DNA of 64,000 bases from Paraburkholderia unamae (GTDB taxonomy: Bacteria > Pseudomonadota > Gammaproteobacteria > Burkholderiales > Burkholderiaceae). Position 1 is the first letter of the stretch. The number at the start of each line of letters is the position of its first letter. Where the stretch lies: the NCBI RefSeq assembly GCF_003268775.1, contig NZ_QLSU01000042.1, positions 1-64,000 of the forward strand. Reading direction: 5' to 3'. Shown one piece after another: positions 26,047 to 34,744 of the stretch. The notes beneath the pieces were generated by a model. That model did not search any database, had not been told where the DNA came from, and saw only the letters and a list, made by a program, of their open reading frames with translations. A program made the position numbers and the translations under genes.

Positions 26047-27099
26047 TCACAAGTGGGTGACTTGCAGGATGGCCTGTGCGAACTCCCTGGGCGCCTCCTG
26101 CGGAAGGTTGTGGCCAATGCCGCCGTCGATATTCCGGTGCAGGTACTTGCCCGTGAACTTCTTCGCGTAGGCGGCGGGCTCGGGATGCGGCGCGCCATTG
26201 GCGTCGCCTTCCAGCGTGATGGTCGGCACCGTGATGGGCGGCGCGGCGGCAAGGCGCTGTTCGAGGGCGTCGTACTTCGACTCGCCCTGCGCCAGCCCGA
26301 GACGCCAGCGGTAGTTGTGAATCACCACGGCCACGTGGTCGGGATTGTCGAACGACGCCGCCGAGCGCGCGTAGGTCGCGTCGTCGAAGTTCCATTTCGG
26401 CGAGGCGAGTTGCCAGATCAGCTTGTTGAAGGCGTCGCGATTCGCGGCGTAGCCTTGCGCACCGCGCTCGGTCGTGAAGTAGAACTGATACCACCACTGG
26501 AGTTCGGCCTTCGGCGGCAGCGGCTTGCGGTTCGCCTCCTGGCTGCCGATGAGGTAGCCGCTCACCGAAACGAGCCCCTTCACGCGTTCGGGCCACAACG
26601 CCGCGATGATGTCCGCCGTGCGCGCGCCCCAGTCGTAGCCGCCGAACACGGCCTGATCGATCTTCAGGGCGTCCATGAGCGCGACGATATCCACGGCGGT
26701 CACGGCCTGCTGGCCGTTGCGCACCGTGTCGGCGGAAAGAAAGCGCGTGGTGCCGTAGCCGCGCAGATACGGCACGATCACGCGATAACCCGCGGCCGCG
26801 AGCATCGGCGCGACTTCCACATAGCTGTAGATGTCGTACGGCCAGCCGTGCAGCAGGAACACCACCGGGCCGTTCTTCGGTCCCGCCTCGGCATAGCCCA
26901 CGTTGAGCAGGCCGGCATCGATCTGCTTGAGCGGGCCGAACGACGCGCTGCCGCCCGTGCGCGAGTTGCCCTGCCCGGCGCCACCCTGGCCGGCCGACTG
27001 CGCGTGCGCCATGCCGCCGAATGCGAAGTCCGCGAGCGTGAGGCCGGCCAGGGTGGTGCCGAGCAGGCGGCGACGCCGGACGTTGACGGGATCTGACAT
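26047..27099 (-). CDS. Tat-exported alpha/beta hydrolase (epoxide-hydrolase type)
   Basis: A 350-residue precursor with a twin-arginine signal (NVRRRRLLGTTLAG) and a Gly/Gln-rich linker. The hydrolase domain has HGWP at 84-87, the nucleophile Asp D156 in GGYDWGAR, and His in GGIGHNLPQEAP near the end, the pattern of epoxide hydrolases and haloalkane dehalogenases. AAGGAGAATTACTC precedes the ATG. Export and coupling to a haem protein suggest detoxification of reactive compounds in the periplasm. Substrate unknown. Confidence 0.88.
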   Translation of the reverse strand: MSDPVNVRRRRLLGTTLAGLTLADFAFGGMAHAQSAGQGGAGQGNSRTGGSASFGPLKQIDAGLLNVGYAEAGPKNGPVVFLLHGWPYDIYSYVEVAPMLAAAGYRVIVPYLRGYGTTRFLSADTVRNGQQAVTAVDIVALMDALKIDQAVFGGYDWGARTADIIAALWPERVKGLVSVSGYLIGSQEANRKPLPPKAELQWWYQFYFTTERGAQGYAANRDAFNKLIWQLASPKWNFDDATYARSAASFDNPDHVAVVIHNYRWRLGLAQGESKYDALEQRLAAAPPITVPTITLEGDANGAPHPEPAAYAKKFTGKYLHRNIDGGIGHNLPQEAPREFAQAILQVTHL

Positions 27100-27449
27100 G
27101 AGTAATTCTCCTTGTTGTCTGCATGCGGGCCGCGCCCGGACGGCATGGCCTCGTGATTTCGCCAACGCCGGCCGATCGGTCGATCGCGCGGGTGGCGGGC
27201 GGGCAAAAGCGCCTCGGTGAATTTATAGCCGAGCCTGAAAATCGCTTTGTATCGCAGTGTGTCTGCGTCAAGCACATACACAAAGCGAATCAAAAACGCG
27301 TGTGAACCGCGCGCGGCGAAGCCATGCGAGCGCGGCTCACGCAGCGATTCCGGCAATGCCGAACGGGAGCCCAGGCTTGAAGAAATACGCGGGAACGCGG
27401 CGGCGAACACGCAAGGCCTGCATGTTCGCCGCCATTCAGGCGGGTCGAC
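27100..27449. other. Intergenic region holding phased element 3 and a possible hairpin
   Basis: No gene is seen in these 350 bp. They hold the hydrolase promoter and phased element 3 (27222-27297). An imperfect inverted repeat (27302-27312 with 27330-27340, one mismatch) may end the TctA transcript. Confidence 0.5.
27222..27297 (-). promoter_or_regulatory. Phased TGTATC element 3 with TATAAA promoter (hydrolase-cytochrome operon)
   Basis: The element reads on the plus strand from 27248: TGTATC at 1, TGTGTC at 11, ACAC at 31; the block at 41 is AATCAA instead of TTGCAA. On the minus strand it abuts a promoter, with -35 ACAAAG (27250-27245), a 17-bp spacer and -10 TATAAA (27227-27222), that directs the hydrolase gene. 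Elements 6 and 7 have exactly the same spacing to a TATAAA box. Confidence 0.7.
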
Positions 27450-28829
27450 TCAGAAGAGCTTGACGATTTGCGGCACGCTGAGCACGGCCACGTAGTAGCC
27501 CATGAACTGCACGCCGGTATTGAACGCGAACACGCGCGAGAGCAGCCCGCCGAACAGCCCGACCGTGAGGATCACGGCGAGCCCGAGCCACTGCCCTTCC
27601 CACACGCTGATCACGACGATGAGCCCCGCGAACGTCGCGATGATCGCTTCATGGCTGAGCTTGCGCGCGACGAACGAGGCGGCGCGGTGGGCGTAGTTCA
27701 TCGCGAGCGGATACGCGATCAGCGCGGCAAGCAGCACGGACAGCAGGCCGAACGCGAGAAACTGCCACGTGGTCATGAGCGTATGCAGATTGACGATCTG
27801 CCCCGTGGCCGTGTGTACCGAGAAGCGCGGCGGCGCGTTGAAAAGCGGCGCTGCGGGGCCAGCAGCCACCGGACTCAGCGGCAGGCCGAAGGCGATCAGC
27901 GGAATCAGCGCCTCGGCAATATAGGTCGCCTCGGTCACGCCGTTACGCACGGCGATGACCGTGGTCAGCCGCTGGTACGCATGACGGATGCGCGCGCCCA
28001 CGACTTCCCCCATCAAGACCGTCATCGCGACGGGGCTGAACACGAAGGTCGCGCTCGAGACGGCGGCCGTGCCCACGGTCCATGCCGTTTGCTGCCGGTC
28101 GAGCACCTTGAGCGGATTGGGAAAGTAACCGCTCCACCCCTTGAGGTCGGGCGCGAGCGCAAAGCGCGACACGTTCTCGCGCCGCATGCGCCGCTGCTCC
28201 ACCGGCGAGAGCACGGAGAACAGATCGGCAATCAGCGGTCCAATCGCGATGCCGAGAAAGTAGCTCACGCTCAGGTGCACGCCATAATGACCGGTGAGCG
28301 CCTGCAAGCCGACGATCAGGAGCACGAACGGGATCAGCAAAAGCACGCTCGCCCAGCGTCCCGCCGACGACCACGCAATGCCGAGCGCCGCGAGCAGGAA
28401 CACCCACGGCGCCGCGCTCGCGATGAACTTGCCGAACGGCGCGAGCATGATCGCGAACAGCACGGCGAGCGGCAGCGCGACGAACGCCGCCACGATGGCG
28501 CCGGAGATCATCTTGCGCAGCGCGATATGCGGCACGCCCAGCGCGCGCAGTTTCGTCGCCTCGCCGAGCAGCGGCGCGGCCATCGTGTCGCCGGGAATGC
28601 CGAGCAGCGCGGTGGGAATGGCATGCGTCATGTGCTTGGCCACGGCGCCCGCGAGAAAGAACGTGAACACGCCGGCGGCCGGCACGCCGAGCAGCGCGAC
28701 CAGCAAGGTGAGCGGTGCGAGCGTCGTGGTTTCGTCGGTGCCCGAAACGAGGCCGATGGCCGCGAACACGACGGCGCCGATCAGCCCCATGATGAGCGCG
28801 GCAGGAAGCGCCTGGAGGAGTTCGGTCAT
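27450..28829 (-). CDS. TctA-like permease (tripartite tricarboxylate transporter family)
   Basis: A 459-residue protein with about 11-12 membrane helices and the family block TALLGIPGDTMAAPLLGEATKL-like region at about residues 70-95 (PTALLGIPGDTM). TctA is the large permease subunit of secondary carboxylate importers that normally need a periplasmic TctC receptor; none is present here. It overlaps the preceding membrane-protein gene by ATGA and lies in the same direction as the HMG-CoA reductase gene, so a mevalonate-type or similar carboxylate is a reasonable substrate guess. Confidence 0.88.
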   Translation of the reverse strand: MTELLQALPAALIMGLIGAVVFAAIGLVSGTDETTTLAPLTLLVALLGVPAAGVFTFFLAGAVAKHMTHAIPTALLGIPGDTMAAPLLGEATKLRALGVPHIALRKMISGAIVAAFVALPLAVLFAIMLAPFGKFIASAAPWVFLLAALGIAWSSAGRWASVLLLIPFVLLIVGLQALTGHYGVHLSVSYFLGIAIGPLIADLFSVLSPVEQRRMRRENVSRFALAPDLKGWSGYFPNPLKVLDRQQTAWTVGTAAVSSATFVFSPVAMTVLMGEVVGARIRHAYQRLTTVIAVRNGVTEATYIAEALIPLIAFGLPLSPVAAGPAAPLFNAPPRFSVHTATGQIVNLHTLMTTWQFLAFGLLSVLLAALIAYPLAMNYAHRAASFVARKLSHEAIIATFAGLIVVISVWEGQWLGLAVILTVGLFGGLLSRVFAFNTGVQFMGYYVAVLSVPQIVKLF

Positions 28830-29356
28830 GATCGTTCTCCCGCGTGCGCCGCTTTTTGCACCGCCGTGTGTCTCGTTGCGGTGCCTGCCTCCTCAGCCAA
28901 CTCCGCCGCGGCGAAGAGATCGAGCAGGCCAAGCTCCTTCAACTCCGCGCGCGCGCTCGCGGGCAGGTCCGAGAGCTTGCCGAGGCCGCCGTGCTCCTCG
29001 GCGAGTTGCCTGAGCACTTCCATGCGGTCCGCTTCGTCCACGGCCTGATCGACCACGACTCGTTTGGGCTTGAACAGCACGGCGCACAACGCGCCCGCCG
29101 CGAGGCAGCCGCCAAGGCCGATGAGCATCGCATAGGCGCGCGCAATCGCTGCGTCCGCAACGATCGAGGCAAGCGCCACGCGGCCCAGCTCGAACGCGCC
29201 AAGACTGATGCCCACGCCGAGCACGACCGACCACGCGAGATGCCTGAGATCGACCGTATCGCCCCACACTTCGGCGAGCGCCGGTGCACCCGCTTGCGTG
29301 CGTGAGCGCAGGCCGTTCGTCGACGCCGAAGCGACGCCTCCACTGGCTTGTTCCAT
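28826..29356 (-). CDS. Membrane protein coupled to the TctA-like permease
   Basis: A 176-residue protein with two predicted helices (about LAWSVVLGVGISLGAFELG and AYAMLIGLGGCLAAGALCAV) and a charged C-terminal domain rich in Ala, Leu and Glu that is probably cytosolic. AGGAGGAGACAA precedes the ATG. Its stop overlaps the TctA-like start. By position it could stand in for the small TctB subunit, though TctB has four helices. I do not recognise the family. Confidence 0.7.
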   Translation of the reverse strand: MEQASGGVASASTNGLRSRTQAGAPALAEVWGDTVDLRHLAWSVVLGVGISLGAFELGRVALASIVADAAIARAYAMLIGLGGCLAAGALCAVLFKPKRVVVDQAVDEADRMEVLRQLAEEHGGLGKLSDLPASARAELKELGLLDLFAAAELAEEAGTATRHTAVQKAAHAGERS

Positions 29357-29567
29357 TTGTCTCCTCCTGTACGGAGTGTTATGCGGGGAAACGCGCGATG
29401 ATGCGCGCCCTCCGTTACTGCCCCAAGGCACTCGCCAAAGATTTCCGTTCGCGAATTCGCTTCACGTCTTTCTTCAATGTGCGCCTTCAACGCGCGCGCG
29501 GCGAACCGCGCTGCGCCAGGGATGACCGCCGCGACAACCTCAAGGGCGGCTTGTGTGACGACGTCGC

Positions 29568-30854
29568 TTACGCATTGCGCGGACCCGCCAGGGCTTCCAC
29601 GGCGAAGTCGGTGCGAACGTCCATCGACGCTATCATTTTCTTGACTACCCAGTCAATATCGGCGCCCGTCGCGCCCGCCGCGAGCGCGATGTTGCGTGCG
29701 TGCAGCGCCATATGGCCGCGCTGGATGCCTTCGGTCGCGAGCGCGCGCAGCGCGCCGAGGTTTTGCGCAAGGCCCACGGCCACCGCGATCTCGCCCAGTT
29801 CCTGCGCCGACTTCACATCCATGATCTTGAGCGCGAGCCGCGCGAGCGGATGCGTTTTCGTTGCGCCCCCAACGAGTCCGACCGGCATCGGCATTTCGAT
29901 CGTGCCCACCAGATCGCCGTTGGCCGCCTTTTCCCACGTCGTGAGCGAGGTATAGCGGCCGCTGCGGCTCGCAAACGCATGCGCGCCCGCTTCCACCGCG
30001 CGCCAGTCGTTGCCCGTCGCGACGATCACCGGGTCGATGCCGTTCATGATGCCTTTGTTGTGCGTCGCGGCGCGGTACGGATCGATCGCGGCGAATTCAT
30101 ACGCCTCGATCACGCCGTCGATCACTTCCTCGCCCGAATACTCGCTGGTGGCGAGCGTGTGCGGCGAATAGCGCACGTGGGCGCGCGCGAGGCGCAGGTC
30201 GGCGAGATTGGAGAGGATGCGCAGGCGCACCTTGCCGCCCGTGATCTCCTCCACGCGCCCGGCCACGAACTCCGCCATCGTGTTGACCGTGTTCGCCCCC
30301 ATCGCGTCGCGCACGTCGACGATCAGGTGCGCCACGATCATGGCGCCGCGCGGCGTATCGGGAAACACATGCACCTCGATGTCGCGACAGCCGCCGCCAA
30401 GGCCGATCAGCACCTTGTCGCGGCTGTTGGCAAGCTCGATCAGTTCGTCCTTGTGCTTGAGGATGGCAAGGCGCGCGCCATACGGATCGCTCACGCCCAC
30501 GATCTGTACCTGGGCGCGCATGAGCGGCCCCGTGCTCGACGTGCGGAACCCGCCGCCTTCACGTGCGAGCTTCGCCATGAACGATGCGGCCGCAACGATC
30601 GAGGGTTCCTCCACGGCCATCGGCACGATCACGTCCTTGCCGTTGATCTGGAAGTAGCCGGCCACGGCGAGCGGCAGCTCGAACGTGCCGATCACGTTCT
30701 CGATCATGCCGTTGGCCGTGGCGAGCGGCAGTGCGCCGGGCTGCGCCAGTTGCGCGAGTTCGGCCTCGCTCAGCCCAACGGCCTCGCCAATGTGCGCGAG
30801 GCGCGCTTCAGGGCTCAGTGCACGGAATTTCGGCAGCTCGGATTGAATGACCAT
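29568..30854 (-). CDS. mvaA: Class II (degradative-type) 3-hydroxy-3-methylglutaryl-CoA reductase
   Basis: A 428-residue enzyme, the same length as the class II reductase of Pseudomonas mevalonii as I recall it, with the catalytic residues at the known positions: E83 (EEPSIVAAA), K267 (NKGIMNG), D283 (NDWRAVE) and H381 ([10 protein letters not shown]). The dinucleotide-binding DAMGANTVN is present. In the degradative direction it oxidises mevalonate to HMG-CoA with NAD+. The beta-proteobacteria make isoprenoids by the non-mevalonate route, so a catabolic role is likely. No HMG-CoA lyase gene is adjacent. A MocR regulator is divergent, and a TctA-like importer lies downstream on the same strand. 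Confidence 0.93.
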   Translation of the reverse strand: MVIQSELPKFRALSPEARLAHIGEAVGLSEAELAQLAQPGALPLATANGMIENVIGTFELPLAVAGYFQINGKDVIVPMAVEEPSIVAAASFMAKLAREGGGFRTSSTGPLMRAQVQIVGVSDPYGARLAILKHKDELIELANSRDKVLIGLGGGCRDIEVHVFPDTPRGAMIVAHLIVDVRDAMGANTVNTMAEFVAGRVEEITGGKVRLRILSNLADLRLARAHVRYSPHTLATSEYSGEEVIDGVIEAYEFAAIDPYRAATHNKGIMNGIDPVIVATGNDWRAVEAGAHAFASRSGRYTSLTTWEKAANGDLVGTIEMPMPVGLVGGATKTHPLARLALKIMDVKSAQELGEIAVAVGLAQNLGALRALATEGIQRGHMALHARNIALAAGATGADIDWVVKKMIASMDVRTDFAVEALAGPRNA

Positions 30855-30941
30855 GACTCTTTCGTCTCACTCGTGAATGGAGAGGCCGCATTGCGCAATC
30901 GACGCTTGCGGCCGTTTTTGAAAGGTCCAATAATAGGCGTG

Positions 30942-31003
30942 CCGTACCCATTTGAAAGGTACAGTTAAGCACTACAGTTGCTCGACTGTACCCGTAACAC
31001 TTC
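30942..31003. promoter_or_regulatory. MocR-type operator in the mvaA / MocR divergent region
   Basis: The region holds GTACCC, AAAGGTACAG, CACTACAG and ACTGTACCC: a direct pair of (G/C)xTACAG-type half sites plus an inverted CTGTACC, as described for PdxR- and GabR-like regulators. It ends 20 bp before the MocR start codon, so it covers that gene's promoter, and a near-copy lies at 20780-20841. Confidence 0.75.
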
Positions 31004-31023
31004 CCTCTCTTCGGGCCGCGACG

Positions 31024-32421
31024 ATGACCCTGCATGCACAGCGCGCAAAAGCCAGCCTCTCCAGCGCGATGGCGGACAACCTCGCCAAACAGATCGAAGA
31101 AGGCGTGCTCGCTGCGGGCACGCGGCTGCCCTCCATCCGCGAATACGCAGCCGCTTCGGGTTGCTCGAAGAACACCGTGATCAGCGCGTTCGAAATGCTC
31201 ACGGCAAGCGGGCTGATCGAGCCGCGCCGCGGTTCGGGCTTCTATGTCGCGCGACGCGTGAAGGTGGCGACGGAAGTGGAAGAAGCCCGCTCGCTCGACC
31301 GCGCCATGGACACCGTGTGGCTCATGCGCGAGCAGTTGCAGACGAATCCCGACGTGCTCAATCTGGGCGAAGGCTTTCCGCCCATCGAATGGCTGGAGGA
31401 AACGCGGCTCGACCAGTACCACCAGCGCGTGGTGCGCACGGGCGTCGCTTCACTGTTCCGTTATGGCAGCCGTTTCGGTTATCTGCCGCTGCGCCAGTCG
31501 TTGCAGCAAAAGCTCGCGGGCTACGAGATCGAGGCGCCGCCCTCGCAGATCGTGCTGACCCACGGCGCGAACCAGGCCATGGACCTCGTGCTGCGCTATT
31601 TCGTGAAACCGGGCGACACCGTGCTCGTCGACGATCCCGGCTATTACCCGCTGTTCGGCCGCCTCAAGCTCAGCGGCGCGCATATCGTGGGCGTGCCGCG
31701 CGAGGTGGACGGCCCGAACGTCGCCGCGCTCGAACGCTGCCTCGTCGAGCATCGGCCCAGGCTCTTTTTCACGCAGTCGGTCGGCCACAATCCCACGGCC
31801 ACCGACACGAGTGCCGCGAAGGCGCATCGCATCCTGCAACTGGCCGAGGCCCACGACCTCGTGATCGTGGAGAACGACGCGCTGGCCGACCTGCGGCCGC
31901 GCTCGCTCACGCGCATTTCCACGCTCGACCAATTGCGGCGCACCATCTATATCGGCAGTTTCTCGAAGTCCGTTTCCGCCGCGCTGCGCGTGGGCTTTCT
32001 CGCCTGCAACACGGCGCTCGCAAGCGACCTGGCCGACGTGAAAATGCTCGTGCACGTGAGCAGTTCCGAATACTGCGAGCGCACCGTCGACGCCATCGTG
32101 AGCGACGGGCACTTCCTGCGTCACACGAACCATCTCCAGGAAAAGCTGCGCCGCGCGACGGACGCGGCCGTCAACGCGCTGCGCAAGCTCGGCGCGGATA
32201 TCTTCAAGGTGAGCGACCAGAGCCTCTATCTCTGGGCGTCGCTGCCGGGCTGGCCCGATTCGATGCCGCTCGCGAAAGCGCTGCTGGAGCGCGGCGTGAT
32301 TCTCGCGCCGGGCGCCGTGTTTTCGCCAGGGACCGATACGGTTTCGGGTTTTTGCCGCTTCAATGTCGCCTACCTCACGGACAAGCGCTTCGTCAGCGCC
32401 TTGCAGGCGCTCGCGCCCTAG
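31024..32421 (+). CDS. MocR-type regulator (GntR HTH fused to fold-type I aminotransferase domain)
   Basis: A 465-residue fusion. The GntR winged helix spans about residues 10-75 (LAKQIEEGVLAAGTRLPSIR, CSKNTVISAFEML). The aminotransferase-like domain follows with the PLP lysine in GSFSKSVSAALR and the NPTAT motif SVGHNPTATD. Such proteins bind PLP and an amine or other effector and switch promoters of divergent genes. The start ATG is 20 bp after the operator; a frame extension upstream runs through that operator and is rejected. Divergent to mvaA, so it likely controls the mevalonate island, and by operator identity perhaps also the kinase-amidase operon. Confidence 0.92.
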   Translation: MTLHAQRAKASLSSAMADNLAKQIEEGVLAAGTRLPSIREYAAASGCSKNTVISAFEMLTASGLIEPRRGSGFYVARRVKVATEVEEARSLDRAMDTVWLMREQLQTNPDVLNLGEGFPPIEWLEETRLDQYHQRVVRTGVASLFRYGSRFGYLPLRQSLQQKLAGYEIEAPPSQIVLTHGANQAMDLVLRYFVKPGDTVLVDDPGYYPLFGRLKLSGAHIVGVPREVDGPNVAALERCLVEHRPRLFFTQSVGHNPTATDTSAAKAHRILQLAEAHDLVIVENDALADLRPRSLTRISTLDQLRRTIYIGSFSKSVSAALRVGFLACNTALASDLADVKMLVHVSSSEYCERTVDAIVSDGHFLRHTNHLQEKLRRATDAAVNALRKLGADIFKVSDQSLYLWASLPGWPDSMPLAKALLERGVILAPGAVFSPGTDTVSGFCRFNVAYLTDKRFVSALQALAP

Positions 32422-32449
32422 GCAGCGCAGCGGGTGTGTAGCGCGCGTT

Positions 32450-32499
32450 TGTATCGCAATGTATAAGCGCCGCGCACAGATACACGCCATTGCAAAACG
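32450..32499 (+). promoter_or_regulatory. Phased TGTATC element 4 (DUF4148 copy 2)
   Basis: Plus strand: TGTATC at 1 (32450), TGTATA at 11, ATACAC at 31, TTGCAA at 41, then GATAC at 72 and AATG at 90. It lies 161 bp upstream of the DUF4148 gene. The ACAC block is shifted by two bases compared with the other copies. Confidence 0.7.
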
Positions 32500-32660
32500 C
32501 GGCGTTCGTGAAACACGCCAGATACCTCCGGTGGTTGTAATGCATCAACGCCGGAATCTGCTGAACGCCCGCCGGGAAAGCCCACCTTCCCCACCGTAAC
32601 GCGGCGCGTGCGACCGATGACCGGATGGATTGCCAACCTCCCCCTTTTCAGGAGAACACC

Positions 32661-32909
32661 ATGAACGTCTCGAAGCTCGCCCTCGCCTTTGCCGCCACCG
32701 TCACTTTCGCCGCCGCCGCTCCGGTTTTCGCCGCCATGCCCGCCCAGGCGAGCGCCGCACAACCGTCAGTTCAGGCAAGCCAGGTCTGGACGCCCGCCAG
32801 CAACGCCGCGAACGCGAAGATCACCCGCGCTCAGGTCCGCCAGGAACTGGTGCAGGCGCAGCACGACGGCCAGCTTGCCGCAATCAACCAGCTTTATCGC
32901 GGCAGCTAA
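32661..32909 (+). CDS. Short DUF4148-type secreted protein (copy 2)
   Basis: An 82-residue precursor. The signal peptide (MNVSKLALAFAATVTFAAAA, cut after VFA) leads into a short mature protein that keeps ITRAQVRQELVQAQHDGQLA, the core of DUF4148, but lacks the YAHS-type tail seen in copies 1 and 3. CAGGAGAACACC precedes the ATG. It lies 105 bp before the ohr gene on the same strand and may be cotranscribed with it. The last codons and the stop lie within a 13-bp tandem repeat array. Confidence 0.85.
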   Translation: MNVSKLALAFAATVTFAAAAPVFAAMPAQASAAQPSVQASQVWTPASNAANAKITRAQVRQELVQAQHDGQLAAINQLYRGS

Positions 32910-32950
32910 GTCCGGCAACTGAGCCCGGCAGCTAAACCCGGCAGCTACGC
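32899..32950 (+). repeat. Four tandem 13-bp repeats over the stop of DUF4148 copy 2
   Basis: Four consecutive 13-mers (GCGGCAGCTAAGT, CCGGCAACTGAGC, CCGGCAGCTAAAC, CCGGCAGCTACGC) run from the last codons through the stop (TAA 32907-32909) towards the ohr gene. The repeat is not a multiple of three, so a copy-number change would not lengthen the protein in frame. Its role is unknown. Confidence 0.85.
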
Positions 32951-33014
32951 CCGTAACCGGATCGCAACCGAAGCCCCCATCGTTTCACTGAAACCCCATC
33001 AGGAGATCACCATC

Positions 33015-33437
33015 ATGAGCAACGCGGAAAAAGTGCTGTACACCGGCAAGACCCACACCACCGGCGGCCGCGACGGCGCGGCGCGCAGCAACGACGGCCG
33101 TCTGGACGTCAAGCTCTCGCCCCCCGGTTCGAGCGCGCCGGGCACAAACCCGGAGCAGATGTTCGCGGCGGGCTGGTCGGCCTGCTTCATCGGCGCGATG
33201 GGCCGCGCGGCGGGCAAGCTCGGCACGACGCTGCCGCGCGACGTGGCCGTGGACGCCGAGATCGATCTCGTCAACGCCGACGACGCGTTCTCGCTGCGCG
33301 CACGCCTGAACGTGAGCCTGCCCGGCGTCGATCGCGAAACGGCGCAACGCATCGTGGAAACGGCGCACCAGATCTGCCCGTATTCGAAGGCGACGCGCGG
33401 CAATATCGACGTCACGCTTTCGGTGGCCGAAGCCTGA
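33015..33437 (+). CDS. ohr: Organic hydroperoxide resistance protein (Ohr)
   Basis: A 140-residue Ohr/OsmC peroxidase. The peroxidatic C57 lies in GWSACFIGAM, the resolving C121 in HQICPYSKATRGNI, and R19 in GGRDG helps activate the peroxide. It reduces organic hydroperoxides, typically through lipoylated proteins. It follows a DUF4148 gene whose promoter carries phased element 4, which would link it to the envelope redox regulon; no MarR-type OhrR gene is adjacent. Confidence 0.93.
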   Translation: MSNAEKVLYTGKTHTTGGRDGAARSNDGRLDVKLSPPGSSAPGTNPEQMFAAGWSACFIGAMGRAAGKLGTTLPRDVAVDAEIDLVNADDAFSLRARLNVSLPGVDRETAQRIVETAHQICPYSKATRGNIDVTLSVAEA

Positions 33438-33454
33438 GCGTTGCGTGACCGATG

Positions 33455-34489
33455 TTATGCGTGCGGCGCGTCCACGAGATTGCAGGGCGCGCCGTCACGC
33501 CAGGCCTTCACATTGCGCAGCGTGGTCTGCGCAATTTCGTTCATCGCCTCGCGCGTGAAGAACGCCTGGTGCGACGTGACGATCACATTCGGGAACATCA
33601 GGAGGCGCGCGAGCACGTCGTCCTGTAGCGGCGTATCGGAATGATCCTCGAAGAAGAGGCCGCCCTCTTCCTCGTACACGTCGAGGCCGAGGTGGCCCAA
33701 CTGGCCGCTCTTGAGCGCCTCGACGAGCGCGCTGCTTTCCACGAGTCCGCCGCGCCCGGTATTGATCAGCATGGCGCCGCGCTTCATCTTCGCGAGCGCG
33801 TTCCTGTCGATCAAATGACGCGTGGCCGGCACCAGCGGGCAATGCAGACTCACCACATCCGACTGCGCGAGCAGCGCGTCGAGCGGCACATAGCGCGCGC
33901 CCAGCGCGAGCAGCTCGGCGGAAGGCTCGCCCGGATCGTGGGCGAGCACCTGCATGCCGAAGCCCGCCATGACGCGCGCGAAACACCGGCCGATAATGCC
34001 CGTGCCAACTACGCCAACCGTCTTGCCATACAAATCGAAACCGAGCAGTCCGTTGAGCGAGAAGTCGCCTTCGCGCGTGCGTGCGACGGCGCGCGGCAAC
34101 TTGCGGTTGAGCGCGAGGATCAGCCCGGCCGCATGCTCGGCCACCGCATGCGGCGAATACGCGGGCACGCGCACGACCGTGATGCCAAGCCGCTGCGCCG
34201 CCGGCAGATCGACGTGATTGAAGCCCGCCGAGCGCAGCGCGATGAGCCGCGTGCCGCCCTTGTGCAGACGCTCGAGTGTGGCGGCGTCCACCGTGTCGTT
34301 CACGAACGGACAGACCACGTCGTAGCCGTCGGCGAGCACGGCCGTGTCGGCGTCGAGATGCGATTCCTGGAAGTGCAGGTCGTACTGGAACGCCGTGTTG
34401 GCGTCGGTGAACGTGTCGATGTCGTACTGGCGGGCGCTGAACAGGATCATGCGTGGGCGAACTTGAGAGGGGATCGGGGTTCTCGACAT
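33455..34489 (-). CDS. ldhA: D-isomer specific 2-hydroxyacid dehydrogenase (fermentative D-lactate dehydrogenase type)
   Basis: A 344-residue NAD-dependent dehydrogenase reading MILFSARQYDIDTFTDAN shortly after its start, as in DdlA/LdhA proteins. GVVGTGIIG is the cofactor loop; the catalytic Arg lies in LRSAGFNHVDL, Glu in YEEEGGLFFEDHS and His in TSHQAFFTREAM. ATG 34489 with AGGTCC is used; a methionine 13 codons later is the alternative. It reduces pyruvate to D-lactate under low oxygen or acts on related 2-ketoacids. It lies 255 bp downstream of DUF4148 copy 3 on the same strand. Confidence 0.88.
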   Translation of the reverse strand: MSRTPIPSQVRPRMILFSARQYDIDTFTDANTAFQYDLHFQESHLDADTAVLADGYDVVCPFVNDTVDAATLERLHKGGTRLIALRSAGFNHVDLPAAQRLGITVVRVPAYSPHAVAEHAAGLILALNRKLPRAVARTREGDFSLNGLLGFDLYGKTVGVVGTGIIGRCFARVMAGFGMQVLAHDPGEPSAELLALGARYVPLDALLAQSDVVSLHCPLVPATRHLIDRNALAKMKRGAMLINTGRGGLVESSALVEALKSGQLGHLGLDVYEEEGGLFFEDHSDTPLQDDVLARLLMFPNVIVTSHQAFFTREAMNEIAQTTLRNVKAWRDGAPCNLVDAPHA

Positions 34490-34744
34490 GGGGACCTCAT
34501 GCGAGCTGACGGGCGCGCGCGATTCGCGCAATGACAGGCGGGCGCATGGCGCGCCGGCCGTTAAGACCATCATACCAGCAGCGCTCGTGCGAGATTTTGA
34601 CGTGAGGCGGTGCGTGCTGATACCCGCATTATGTTCGGCATCCTTATTAATTCGAAGAAAATGCGGACGCACCGGGCAATCATGCCCGGCACAGCCGCGA
34701 AGCTCGCCGCAACCGGGCAAGCCTCGCGGGTGAGCCCCGGCGCA

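Noticed and set aside
27302-27340. Strong Rho-independent terminator after the TctA-like gene
   Set aside because: The inverted repeat has a mismatch and no U-tract, so it is mentioned only as a possible hairpin in the intergenic entry.
27468-29048. A 526-codon open frame on the plus strand opposite the TctA-like genes
   Set aside because: It is rich in Arg, His, Glu and Asp as expected for the antisense of GC-rich membrane-protein codons, has no ribosome site, and the opposite strand encodes clear family proteins. Many similar long frames across the window were dropped for the same reason.
32899-32950. CRISPR-like short repeats
   Set aside because: The 13-mers are directly tandem with no spacers, so this is a simple tandem array, not a CRISPR array. 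No other candidate array was seen.
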